From UBA2336 sp964404445 (lineage in GTDB: Bacteria; Bacteroidota; Bacteroidia; Cytophagales; Cyclobacteriaceae), in the NCBI GenBank assembly GCA_964404445.1, contig CAYOJW010000008.1, forward strand, positions 1 through 64,000: a DNA stretch of 64,000 nt, written 5' to 3'. Numbering within the stretch: position 1 is the first letter of the stretch; the number at the start of each line of letters is the position of its first letter. The notes under the pieces were generated by a model that ran no database searches, had not been told where the DNA came from, and worked only from the letters and a program-made list of their open reading frames with translations. Positions 44,027 to 52,489 of the stretch are shown piece after piece. The translations under genes and the position numbers were made by a program.

Positions 44027-46675
44027 TTAAAATTTTATACCGATCAATAAAACATCATCGGTTTGTTTTTGCTCGCCCCGCCAGTTTTCCCAGGCCTGGT
44101 CGAAGGTTTGGTGTGCTTCGTGGGCAGGCTGGTGGTGGATTTCTTCGATCAGGTCGCGCATACGCTTTGAGCCGAACTTGCGGCCTTCGGGTCCTCCAAA
44201 CTGATCGGGGAAACCATCGGAACTGAAGTAGATCGAATCGTTTTTGCCAAGGTGTATTTTGGTGGTGGTAAAGTTTGTCTGGTTTTTGAAAACCCCACCG
44301 CCAATCGGGAATTTGTTGCCTTTGATTTCTTCCATCGCACCGTTCTTCATCACGTACAACGGACGGTGCGCCCCGGCATATTCTACAATGCCTTTTTTTG
44401 TATTGATGCGGCAAAGCGCAATGTCCATCCCGTCTTTCGTGGCGGCATTTAACTGATCTTGCCGCAGCGTTTCGGTAACGCCCTCGTCTAACAAATCAAG
44501 TATTTGCCCCGGGTCGGTTACCTGGCGGCTCTTCACAATATCGTTCAGCAAGAAATAACCGATCAGCGAAAGCAATGCACCCGGTACACCGTGGCCGGTA
44601 CAATCAACCGCTGCAATAAATACATCGGTTTCGGTTTGTACAAACCAGGGGAAATCACCGCTTACCACATCGCGTGGCTTGTATAAGATAAACGAATCGG
44701 GCAATGCTTCGCTTATCGCCAGGCTGTCGGGCAGGATGGCATTCTGGATGCGTTTTGCATAGTTGATGGAGTCGTTGATCTTTTTGTTTTTGTTTTGGAT
44801 TTCGAGTTCGATCAGCTTGCGTTCGGTAATATCGTGCGATACCACCAGCACCGATTCGATGGTTTGCTGTTCGTTAAATTCAGGTATTGCGCTGATTTGC
44901 ATGACACGCTTACCCAATGCCGAAGGGAAATCCATTTCGGTTGAGAGTTTTTCTTCCGATTGGTTTACTTCTTCTACAATGCTTAACCATTTCTCTAAAA
45001 CAGAAGCATCTAATTCAGAGTCGCGCACGTTTTTGTTTAAGAATACGGCTGCTTCTTTGCCGGTGTACGATTCAATAACCGGGTTGATGTAGCTGATGGC
45101 GCCATCTTCCACGCGGGCAATCAGGTCGGTTGAGTTTTCGGATAACGCCTGCATTTTACTGCGCATACGTTGTTCCTGCTCGGCACGTCTGCGTTCGGTA
45201 ATATCACGTGAGTTAACAATAAACCCGTGTATGGCGCGGTTCGACAGGAAGTTGGTACCGGTTGCCTCTAACCAGATGTAATGCCCTGAACTGTTGCGGT
45301 ATTCAAACTGAATGGTTACCTGTTCATGCGGTTTTTCGGTGAGTTGTTTGAACAGATTCTTGTACAACTCCTGCGCATCGGGGTGAACGTGACTTAAATC
45401 GGTTGTGCCCTGTAACTCCTGCGGTTTGTACCCGAGAATGGACTCAACAGAAGGCGAGATGTAACGAACGGTTCCGTCTTCTTCATAAATTGTAATCACC
45501 TCCGAGGCGTTCTCTAACAACAACTGCATACGGTTACGGGTATGGTTAACCTCTTCAACCTGTTCTTCTAATTTTTGGTTTGAACGTTGTAGTTCTTCCT
45601 GCGTGGCCTGCATTTCTTCGGCATTCTGGCGAAGCACTTCCTGCTTTTCTTTCAGGTCGTTACTCATCTCTTGCGATTCGGCCAACAGCATGCGGGTGCG
45701 TTCGTTTATCTTAATGTTAAAGATGGTACGTGCCAGCATCACGCTCAGTTCTTGTACAAACTTGATTTGCGATGAATCGAATCTTTCAAATCCGGCCAGT
45801 TCAATTACACCAAACACTTCTTCGTTGGCAATAAGCGGCATGATGAGGATGCACGATGGCTTCTGGTCGCCCAGAATCCCTGAGGTAATGGTTACATAGT
45901 TATCGGGTATTTCGGTGCGCAGCACAATATCCTGCTCGGCCACGGCTTGCCCCACTAAGCCTTCGGCAAAGCGGTACGATTTTTTTAAATATTTTTTGCG
46001 ACCGTAAGCGAAGCTGTTGCATAAGTCGATGCGTTGTTCGCCATCGTGTTCGTTTACAACGTAAAACGCACCCTGTATGGCGCTTACTTTGTTGATGGTG
46101 AATTTGATAATGGTTTCACCCAATGCTTCGAGCGAATCGTGCGTACGCAAAATTTCGCCTGCTTCGGCAAGACCCAGCACAATCCAGTTGCGCTCTTTTT
46201 CCTTGCGGTCGTTTTCCACTAAGTTATCGCGCATATTTAACAGTGCAATGCCCAGCGAGTCGTTTTCGCTGGCAGGGTTGAACGATGTTTCAAATTTTCC
46301 TTCACCCACTTTCTGCGCAAAGCCGGCACTATGCTTTAATACCTCTACGAGCTCGTCCACACGTGCCTGCATCAAACCAAACTCATCGGTTGATTTATCG
46401 TTACTTTTTTCAGGCAGTTCGCCTTTCGAGATCATTTTTAAAATCTGGTGCATATTGTTAAGGGGCTGCATGAGTGTGCCCGAAAACAAAATAGACATGG
46501 TGGTTGCAAACAGGCAGATTACCGCACCGGTGTAGAAGTACGATTGGTACTGTTCTTCTTTGGGCATATCAACGGGTGTATGGTAGGCAACCACACCAAT
46601 AGCCGTTACGGCCAGGGCAGTCATTACAAACACCAGCGCTGTTATCTTTAACCGTATTTTAATATTTCGTAGCAT
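44027..46675 (-). CDS. HAMP-GAF-PAS-PAS-PP2C (SpoIIE) phosphatase, SiaA-like
   Basis: The 882-residue protein has two membrane helices (about 9-29 and 44-64) with almost no periplasmic loop between them. HAMP is at about 66-118, GAF at about 165-325 (signature EGLVGQA near 237), and a coiled coil with EEMQATQEELQRS at about 350-362. Two PAS domains lie at about 381-500 and 505-630. The SpoIIE-type PP2C phosphatase domain (about 660-882) has IAAVDCTGHGVPGALLSLIG, GMDIALCRIN and YFSSDGFPDQFGG with the metal-binding Asp residues. By position it should dephosphorylate SiaC. It differs from Pseudomonas SiaA by the added GAF and PAS modules and the lack of a large sensor loop. Confidence 0.9.
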   Translation of the reverse strand: MLRNIKIRLKITALVFVMTALAVTAIGVVAYHTPVDMPKEEQYQSYFYTGAVICLFATTMSILFSGTLMQPLNNMHQILKMISKGELPEKSNDKSTDEFGLMQARVDELVEVLKHSAGFAQKVGEGKFETSFNPASENDSLGIALLNMRDNLVENDRKEKERNWIVLGLAEAGEILRTHDSLEALGETIIKFTINKVSAIQGAFYVVNEHDGEQRIDLCNSFAYGRKKYLKKSYRFAEGLVGQAVAEQDIVLRTEIPDNYVTITSGILGDQKPSCILIMPLIANEEVFGVIELAGFERFDSSQIKFVQELSVMLARTIFNIKINERTRMLLAESQEMSNDLKEKQEVLRQNAEEMQATQEELQRSNQKLEEQVEEVNHTRNRMQLLLENASEVITIYEEDGTVRYISPSVESILGYKPQELQGTTDLSHVHPDAQELYKNLFKQLTEKPHEQVTIQFEYRNSSGHYIWLEATGTNFLSNRAIHGFIVNSRDITERRRAEQEQRMRSKMQALSENSTDLIARVEDGAISYINPVIESYTGKEAAVFLNKNVRDSELDASVLEKWLSIVEEVNQSEEKLSTEMDFPSALGKRVMQISAIPEFNEQQTIESVLVVSHDITERKLIELEIQNKNKKINDSINYAKRIQNAILPDSLAISEALPDSFILYKPRDVVSGDFPWFVQTETDVFIAAVDCTGHGVPGALLSLIGYFLLNDIVKSRQVTDPGQILDLLDEGVTETLRQDQLNAATKDGMDIALCRINTKKGIVEYAGAHRPLYVMKNGAMEEIKGNKFPIGGGVFKNQTNFTTTKIHLGKNDSIYFSSDGFPDQFGGPEGRKFGSKRMRDLIEEIHHQPAHEAHQTFDQAWENWRGEQKQTDDVLLIGIKF

Positions 46676-46695
46676 CTCTTGTAAGCGATAAGTTT

Positions 46696-47397
46696 TTAAA
46701 TTAACCCGGTTAGTAATTCCCCGACTTTTAGCAAGTCGTTGCGTGTAGCATTGTTTAAGGGCACGAACAACGCCAGTTCAAGTACGCCTTTTACTCCTTC
46801 ATTGTCTTTAAGGGGCACAATCATCAGGTAACGTGGCGAGGCCGAGCCTAATCCCGAAAAAATAGTGATGTAGTTTTCCGGTAGTTTATCAATGTATAGG
46901 GGAGTGCCCTCAACGGCAACCCGCCCGATCAACCCTTCACCAAAAGCGTACGTGGCTACAGAAGCCTGTTCGCTGGTGTTGAGGGCATAGCCCACCATTA
47001 AGTTTAATTGTTCGTTGGCTGCCTTATATACAGCGGCCTGCCCGGCCTGTAATTGCTTGCATATTTCGTTTAAGAACCGCTGCGCCCCCTGCGGTGTGGT
47101 TTCTGTAAGCACCTGCATATTTAGCTGGCTTTGTATGCCCGTATGTTGTTGGTCTTTTGAAGCGTTGACGTCTTTTTGTTTTTCGAGGTACACGACTACT
47201 TGTTTGGCCGAACGCGACATGGCGGTTACAGCCAATACACCAAGCATGAAGGTAAGTGCGATTACGGTATAGGCAACCCACACGTTGCCATTATTGAACT
47301 GGAGCAATACCAGCAACAAAGCCGAACCGGCAATGCCTGTATAAAACAACAGGGCAAGTGCTAACGGGGATTTTGATTTTAAACGTTGCGAAATCAT
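46696..47397 (-). CDS. Membrane-anchored GAF protein
   Basis: The 233-residue protein has two membrane helices (about 13-34 and 39-60), a short coiled coil (about 65-90) and one GAF domain (about 95-233). The GAF signature EGLIGRVAVEGT and NYITIFSGLGSASPR are visibly related to the GAF domains of the PP2C phosphatase and the large sensor in the same run. No catalytic domain follows. It overlaps cheB by four bases, so the two are translationally coupled. It may be a stand-alone ligand sensor or a dimer partner of the other GAF proteins. Confidence 0.82.
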   Translation of the reverse strand: MISQRLKSKSPLALALLFYTGIAGSALLLVLLQFNNGNVWVAYTVIALTFMLGVLAVTAMSRSAKQVVVYLEKQKDVNASKDQQHTGIQSQLNMQVLTETTPQGAQRFLNEICKQLQAGQAAVYKAANEQLNLMVGYALNTSEQASVATYAFGEGLIGRVAVEGTPLYIDKLPENYITIFSGLGSASPRYLMIVPLKDNEGVKGVLELALFVPLNNATRNDLLKVGELLTGLI

Positions 47398-47987
47398 TTG
47401 TACTGTTGGGCTAATTCTTTTAAAAACTCGGTAATTTCATCGACTGATAAAACGTAATCGATTTGTGTAAGCGCTAACGCAGCTTTCGGCATAGTGTCGA
47501 TCATACATTCGGCAGGGTCTTGTACTAATGTAAGCCCGCCTTTGTCTTTAATATTTTTCATACCTAAGCCGCCATCGCGGTTGGCACCGGATAATAAAAT
47601 ACCTACGAGCCTGTTCCGATATACATACGCTGCACTGCTCAGTGTTAAGTCAATGGCAGGGCGCGAGTTGTTGATCATTTCCTCGGTCGATAATGAGAAA
47701 TGGTTTCCCAACTCAACCGAGAGGTGGTAGTTGGCAGGCGCCAGATATGCCACGCCTTTACGAATGGTTTCTTTGTCTTCAGGCTCAATAACCGTTAAAG
47801 CACTTTTCAGTGAGAGGGCTTCTACAAAGCCATGCCGTACATGCTTAAGCCGGTGCAGGGCCATAATGATTGGCAACGGGAAGTCTGCGGGCAGTTGCGA
47901 GAGTATCTTCACAATACCCTGAAAGCTGCCGGCCGAGCCACCAATCACAACTGCCTTAAAGCTGTTATTTATGTTGTACTTACCCAT
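47394..47987 (-). CDS. cheB: CheB-type methylesterase without receiver domain
   Basis: The 197-residue protein is the catalytic domain of CheB, which removes methyl groups from glutamate residues of receptor coiled coils and deamidates glutamine. VVIGGSAGSFQGI holds the catalytic Ser, MALHRLKHV the His, and LLSGANRDGGLGMKNI the Asp. There is no N-terminal response-regulator domain, so control by CheA phosphotransfer is not expected. It lies 12 bp after cheR and overlaps the GAF gene. Its substrate in this locus is not a classical chemoreceptor. Confidence 0.92.
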   Translation of the reverse strand: MGKYNINNSFKAVVIGGSAGSFQGIVKILSQLPADFPLPIIMALHRLKHVRHGFVEALSLKSALTVIEPEDKETIRKGVAYLAPANYHLSVELGNHFSLSTEEMINNSRPAIDLTLSSAAYVYRNRLVGILLSGANRDGGLGMKNIKDKGGLTLVQDPAECMIDTMPKAALALTQIDYVLSVDEITEFLKELAQQYK

Positions 47988-47999
47988 TTGCGGCAGCCC

Positions 48000-48824
48000 T
48001 TAGTCTTTTATTTTTTTGTAAACCTTTTCTTCCTGGTTAACCACAATAAACCGGTTGGCATACTCGCACCAGATCAACGATTCTTTAGAGCCGATGGCGA
48101 GGTAACCAAATTTGAACAGGCTGCCGTGGAATTTTTTAAGCACTTCGTTCTGTAAAGTCTGATTGAAGTAGATCATCACGTTGCGGCAGAGTATCAGATC
48201 GAACTTGTTGAAAGGCTCGCCCACAACTAAGTCGTGTTTACGAAACGATACATTGCGCAACAACTCTTTATGGAATACGGCTTTCCCGTTTTCTTCCCGG
48301 TAATAGTCTTTGAGTGTTTTTTTGCCCTGAAAACGGATATAGTTTTTCTCGTTCAGTTCCATGCTTTTGAGCGGGTAAGAGGCGGTGCGCGCACGCTCTA
48401 AGATGCTCTGGTCTATATCGGTTGCAATGATGGTCACATGGTCGATGAGCCCCATTTCCGAAAGCAAGATGTTCATCGAGATAACCTCTTCGCCCGAAGA
48501 GCACCCCGCATGCCATATTTTGAACTGTTTGTTGTTGAGCAAAATGCCCGGTATGATGTTCTCGCGAAGGATCCGCCAAAAGCCGGGGTCGCGGAACATC
48601 TCGGTAACGTTTACGGTAAGCTCGTCTAAAAACGTATCGATAAAAGCCGGTTGCTCAACGAGTTTTTTCTGGAGGGTATCAGCGGTTAACCCGCTGATTT
48701 CCAGTATTCTGATGATTCTTCGTTTTAGGGATGAGATGGCGTAGTTACGAAAGTCATAACCATGTCTGGTATAGATCAGTTCCGTAATCTTCTTGAGGTC
48801 GGCAATTTCTATTTCTTGGATCAC
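48000..48824 (-). CDS. cheR: CheR-type methyltransferase
   Basis: The 274-residue protein uses S-adenosylmethionine to methylate glutamate residues of signalling coiled coils. The N-terminal helical domain (about 1-75) is followed by the SAM-binding Rossmann domain with FKIWHAGCSSGEEVISMNILL, IIATDIDQSILERA and LILCRNVMIYFNQ. It lacks a C-terminal NWETF-binding TPR domain. It is adjacent to cheB (12 bp) and 87 bp after the 850-residue sensor gene. No cheA, cheW or MCP gene is in the window. Confidence 0.94.
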   Translation of the reverse strand: MIQEIEIADLKKITELIYTRHGYDFRNYAISSLKRRIIRILEISGLTADTLQKKLVEQPAFIDTFLDELTVNVTEMFRDPGFWRILRENIIPGILLNNKQFKIWHAGCSSGEEVISMNILLSEMGLIDHVTIIATDIDQSILERARTASYPLKSMELNEKNYIRFQGKKTLKDYYREENGKAVFHKELLRNVSFRKHDLVVGEPFNKFDLILCRNVMIYFNQTLQNEVLKKFHGSLFKFGYLAIGSKESLIWCEYANRFIVVNQEEKVYKKIKD

Positions 48825-48911
48825 AATAGGACAGATTAAAAGCTCGAAGATAGATTATCAGACAGTTATGGCGTATGACTTTTGGCACAAAAAATTACGT
48901 TTTTAGAATAT

Positions 48912-51464
48912 TTATGAAAGTACCGGCAGTTTCATTTTTTTAGCCTGTTTGTTGTACTGCGCCAGGGCCAGGGTATCGTCCTGGATGTGGTAACGGGCAC
49001 CGATGTACTTAATAACGTTGCCTTCGTTGTTTTTGATGGGTACGATGGTTGCGTCCACCCAGTAATGGCTTCCGTCTTTTGCCCGGTTTTTGATTATACC
49101 GTTAAAAACTTCACCTTTTTTAAGAGTGTCCCATAAATGTTTGAACAATTCTTTCGGCATGTCTTCGTGGCGGAAAATATTATGCCCCTTACCGATCAGT
49201 TCATCTTTCGAATATTTCGATACAGCACATAGTTTTTCGTTTACATAGGTGATGGTACCCTTTAAATCGGCTTCCGATAAGATAGTGTTTACACCAAAAG
49301 CCTTTTCGCGTTCGGCCATACTCAATGCTGCATTCTGGCTTTCGGTAAGAATACGCTGCATTTCTTCTTGTGTGGCGGCAAGCTCTTCCATGTTCTGGCG
49401 CAGTTCTTCTTCCTGCGCTTTCATTTCTTCGCTGGTTTGTTGCGCTTCGGCCGCTAATTGCTCGGCTTTGTGCCGGGCGTTGTGTTGCTCGGTAATGTCT
49501 TTTGAATAGCAAGCCACGGCATATACCTCGTTCTCGCTGTTAAGCAGCGGTGAGTAAGCCGTGATAATGTGTAGTTGAGAGTCGTTTACCGCGTAACTTT
49601 CGGTTACTTCAAACGACTCGCCATTAAACGCACGCTTGTAGTTGGTACGAAGTTTCTCGCGTTCGTTGCCCTGCACGGCTCTCAGCATATCAAAGCCTTT
49701 TTCTACGTGCATACCCGAAACGGCCAACTGGTCGGCAAACGGTTTGTTGAAACTGATTACCCGGTAATCGGGGTCAACAGTATAAATAGTGTCTTTAGAA
49801 GAGTTGAGCACTTCGTTGAGGTATTGCTCTTTCGACTGAACGCCCTGCAATACGCGGTGCATTTCTTCTTGTGTGGCCGAAAGCTCTTCCATGTTCTGGC
49901 GCATTTCTTCTTCTTGTGCGCGCATTTGTTCGGCCTGCATCTGCGATTCTTCCAGCAGCTTTTTGGTGCGTACGTTTACCTTGGCCGATGAAATGGTTGA
50001 GGCAATGCTTTCGGATATTTTCTGAACAAACTCAACTTCAAAATTTTGCAGTATGGTAAGCGATGCAATTTCTACTACACCAAAAATTTCTTCGTTTACT
50101 TTCAACGGTACGATGAGTACGCTTGTAGGGTTAGACTCGCCCAGACCCGAAGTAATACGGATGTAATTTTGGGGCACATCGGTCAGGTAAACGGTGTCAA
50201 GCTCTTGCCAGGCTTGCCCGGCAAGACCCTCGCCTAAGTGTATTTTTTGGTCAATGTATTTTTTTCTGTTCCAGGCATAACATGCCTTCAGTGTCATGGT
50301 TGGGTCGTTGTTATCATCAACATCGTCAATAATGTAAATGGCGCCCTGGTTAGCTTTTAAGTATTTTACAAGGTTGGCAATGATCTCGTCCGAAAGTTTC
50401 GTGAGGTCGCTGTTGTTGGTGCGCAATACCTCTGCGAAACGGGCAAGGCCCTCGGTAGCCCAGTTGCGTTTTTTGTCTTCGGCAGCAACACCGGCCAGGT
50501 TAGCGCGCATGTTGATAAGCGCGTGGCCCAGCACGTCTTTATCGCTTAACGGCTGGAACGTTGTGTCGTATTTTCCTTTTCCGATGTTTTCGGCAAACAG
50601 CGAGGTGGCTTTCAGACCCTCCACTAAGTTGCCCATAGAGGTGGCCATTTCACCGATTTCATCGCGGCTGAATTTACGGTTTCTGTCTTCGACTAATTCG
50701 CCATTGCCCAACCGTACAATAATATCTTTAATGTAGTTAATGGGTCTGGTAATAGCCCGGCTTAACAAACTGGCAAATACAAAACCGACAACAATGATAC
50801 CCGCCCCAACCAATAGTGTAATGGTTGACAGGTTTTTAGCAGATGAGATAAGCCCGGACTCGGACTGTACGGTAATCGTGTTTTGTTTGCGTTGTACTTT
50901 TTGGAGTAGGGCAATTAAAGCAGCCGACTCGGGAACAATGCGCTGGTCGATGAAATCGGCCGCTAATAGTTTTGTGGTAGGGTCTTCGTAATCGTCAAAG
51001 CTGCCAAGCGTATTCATAATGTTGGCATTGGCTTCCGCGAGCATCGCATCCATGCGTTTCATGGCTATGTGCATAATGCCGCTGGCGGTGCTGTCGGCAT
51101 GGGTAGTGTCGGTTTTCTCATCCCATTTTAGCATCAAACCATCCAATCGCTCTTTTAGCTGTGGGTATTCGGTCGAGATGATTGTTTGAAGCGAAGCCTT
51201 GTCTTCTTCGTTTGCCTGGAGGTAAACCCAGTTGGTGATAAGCATACGCGAGCGGTGTACCAGCGAAATCATTTCGTTGATGGCCTCGCGCGATGGGTTG
51301 ATCACTTGCGAAGATGCCTCAATCGAGTTGTTGATTTTATTCACCGTAGCGAAAATGATGGCCGCATTGGCCGCAAACAACAGGATAAGGACTATGAAAC
51401 TTCCAAATATTTTATTGCCGATGCTGTAAATTTTCCGGGCACGGCCTTTAACTTCTGAAGACAT
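48912..51464 (-). CDS. HAMP-GAF-PAS-PAS sensor without output domain
   Basis: The 850-residue protein resembles a chemoreceptor in its first part: a membrane helix (about 18-38), a helical periplasmic region to about 205, a second helix (about 206-229) and HAMP (about 230-285). A GAF domain follows (about 335-490, signature EGLAGQAWQE near 413). Two PAS domains lie at about 560-680 and 735-840, each preceded by a coiled coil with ELSATQEEM (near 529) or ELAATQEEM (near 696). The protein ends after the second PAS without kinase, phosphatase, cyclase or MCP signalling domain. HAMP to GAF is paralogous to the PP2C phosphatase downstream. Confidence 0.88.
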   Translation of the reverse strand: MSSEVKGRARKIYSIGNKIFGSFIVLILLFAANAAIIFATVNKINNSIEASSQVINPSREAINEMISLVHRSRMLITNWVYLQANEEDKASLQTIISTEYPQLKERLDGLMLKWDEKTDTTHADSTASGIMHIAMKRMDAMLAEANANIMNTLGSFDDYEDPTTKLLAADFIDQRIVPESAALIALLQKVQRKQNTITVQSESGLISSAKNLSTITLLVGAGIIVVGFVFASLLSRAITRPINYIKDIIVRLGNGELVEDRNRKFSRDEIGEMATSMGNLVEGLKATSLFAENIGKGKYDTTFQPLSDKDVLGHALINMRANLAGVAAEDKKRNWATEGLARFAEVLRTNNSDLTKLSDEIIANLVKYLKANQGAIYIIDDVDDNNDPTMTLKACYAWNRKKYIDQKIHLGEGLAGQAWQELDTVYLTDVPQNYIRITSGLGESNPTSVLIVPLKVNEEIFGVVEIASLTILQNFEVEFVQKISESIASTISSAKVNVRTKKLLEESQMQAEQMRAQEEEMRQNMEELSATQEEMHRVLQGVQSKEQYLNEVLNSSKDTIYTVDPDYRVISFNKPFADQLAVSGMHVEKGFDMLRAVQGNEREKLRTNYKRAFNGESFEVTESYAVNDSQLHIITAYSPLLNSENEVYAVACYSKDITEQHNARHKAEQLAAEAQQTSEEMKAQEEELRQNMEELAATQEEMQRILTESQNAALSMAEREKAFGVNTILSEADLKGTITYVNEKLCAVSKYSKDELIGKGHNIFRHEDMPKELFKHLWDTLKKGEVFNGIIKNRAKDGSHYWVDATIVPIKNNEGNVIKYIGARYHIQDDTLALAQYNKQAKKMKLPVLS

Positions 51465-51493
51465 GGTTGTTGAGTAGGGATTGAATATAAAAA

Positions 51494-52012
51494 TCAGATA
51501 ACGATGGCTATGCTGGTAAGCTGGCTCGATACTTTAAGCTGAGCAGTGTTTACGGCAGCCTGATTCATCTCGAATTTTATTTTACCGCCAACTTCTTTCA
51601 GGTTAAAGCAACTTCCTTTTTGGCCAAGATTAGTGCTGTTGGTAATGGTTAATACCGATTTACCTGTTGTAGAATTTTTGATGGATTCAAACTCTTTGTT
51701 TTTGTCTTTACCAAGGTAAACGATCGAACATTCAGTAGCTTCGCTTGCTGAAGTGAGTTTTTTCACGACAATTTTTTTGGCTCCACGGGGTTTACCGTCA
51801 TTCCATGTTTTTAAAGTGTTTAACACCTCGTCATCGCCTAAAACACCGATCACAAATTCGCCAGGTTCTTTTTCGTTTGGCCATTGTGTATAACGCATAA
51901 AGTTGGCGATAAACATCGAATGGATTTCGTGCATCGGGCGGGTTTCCTGCGCATGCAATGCAGTAGCCACTGTTGCTAAAAGGATGATAATAATTAAGCC
52001 TGTCTTTTTCAT
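51494..52012 (-). CDS. YfiR-like periplasmic protein (DUF4154)
   Basis: The 172-residue protein has a signal peptide (1-21, ending LHAQ) and a YfiR/DUF4154 domain with IHSMFIANFMRYTQWPNEKEPGEFVIGVLG, CSIVYLGKDKNKEFE, VLTITNSTNLGQKGSCFNL and KIKFEMNQAAVN. In Pseudomonas YfiR is a periplasmic inhibitor of the diguanylate cyclase YfiN. Bacteroidota YfiR-like proteins often accompany HAMP-domain sensors. It is the first gene of the nine-gene run, 29 bp before the large sensor, so I infer it binds that sensor's periplasmic domain. Confidence 0.88.
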   Translation of the reverse strand: MKKTGLIIIILLATVATALHAQETRPMHEIHSMFIANFMRYTQWPNEKEPGEFVIGVLGDDEVLNTLKTWNDGKPRGAKKIVVKKLTSASEATECSIVYLGKDKNKEFESIKNSTTGKSVLTITNSTNLGQKGSCFNLKEVGGKIKFEMNQAAVNTAQLKVSSQLTSIAIVI

Positions 52013-52489
52013 GTTGGTTAGTGATTAAAAAATTTATGCTGCAAAAAAAAATTAAACTGTTATATGTGTTTACGGTTTAGTTCGGCTGCCTCCATGTTTC
52101 AGGCCGTAAAAGTATTTAAAAACATCAGTTCGTTTGCGCGCTATGTAAGATTTACCTGCATTTTCCTGAATTCATTTTGAATGCTAAAGTGGGTTTTTGG
52201 CTCATGCAATCGTATGCACCCGTGATGGCTTTTGCCGGTATGCGTATTTTATGCCGGTGTTCATGCTGATGTGCTTTTTGCACGATAAATGCCGGCTTGC
52301 ACGGTGATATATGGCTTGCACACGGGTTTGAATGTGCAAATAGCGGGTTACCGGCTTAAAATCAAGCCTGCAACACCAGAACCGGCCATTTCCTTTATTT
52401 TTATAGGGTGTAGTATCGGGGGGCGATTTGCCAGGAATACCGTGACCCTATGGCTTTTTTCGCAATTTTTACGGCCTTGAAAGCGGCAC
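52013..52489. other. 477-bp intergenic region with imperfect word repeats
   Basis: No gene is supported here. The half next to yfiR must contain the promoter of the nine-gene run, but no clean TTTG/TAnnTTTG pair was found. Between about 52200 and 52350 the words TGCCGGT, TTGCACG and TGGCTT recur in slightly changed form (for example TGCCGGTATGCG, TGCCGGTGTTC, TGCCGGCTTGCACGG, GGCTTGCACACGG). They could be a remnant, a structured leader or protein-binding sites. Confidence 0.5.

Noticed and set aside
47394..48824. Classical chemotaxis operon
   Set aside because: cheR and cheB are present, but CheA, CheW, CheY and a receptor with an MCP signalling domain are missing, and CheB lacks its receiver domain.
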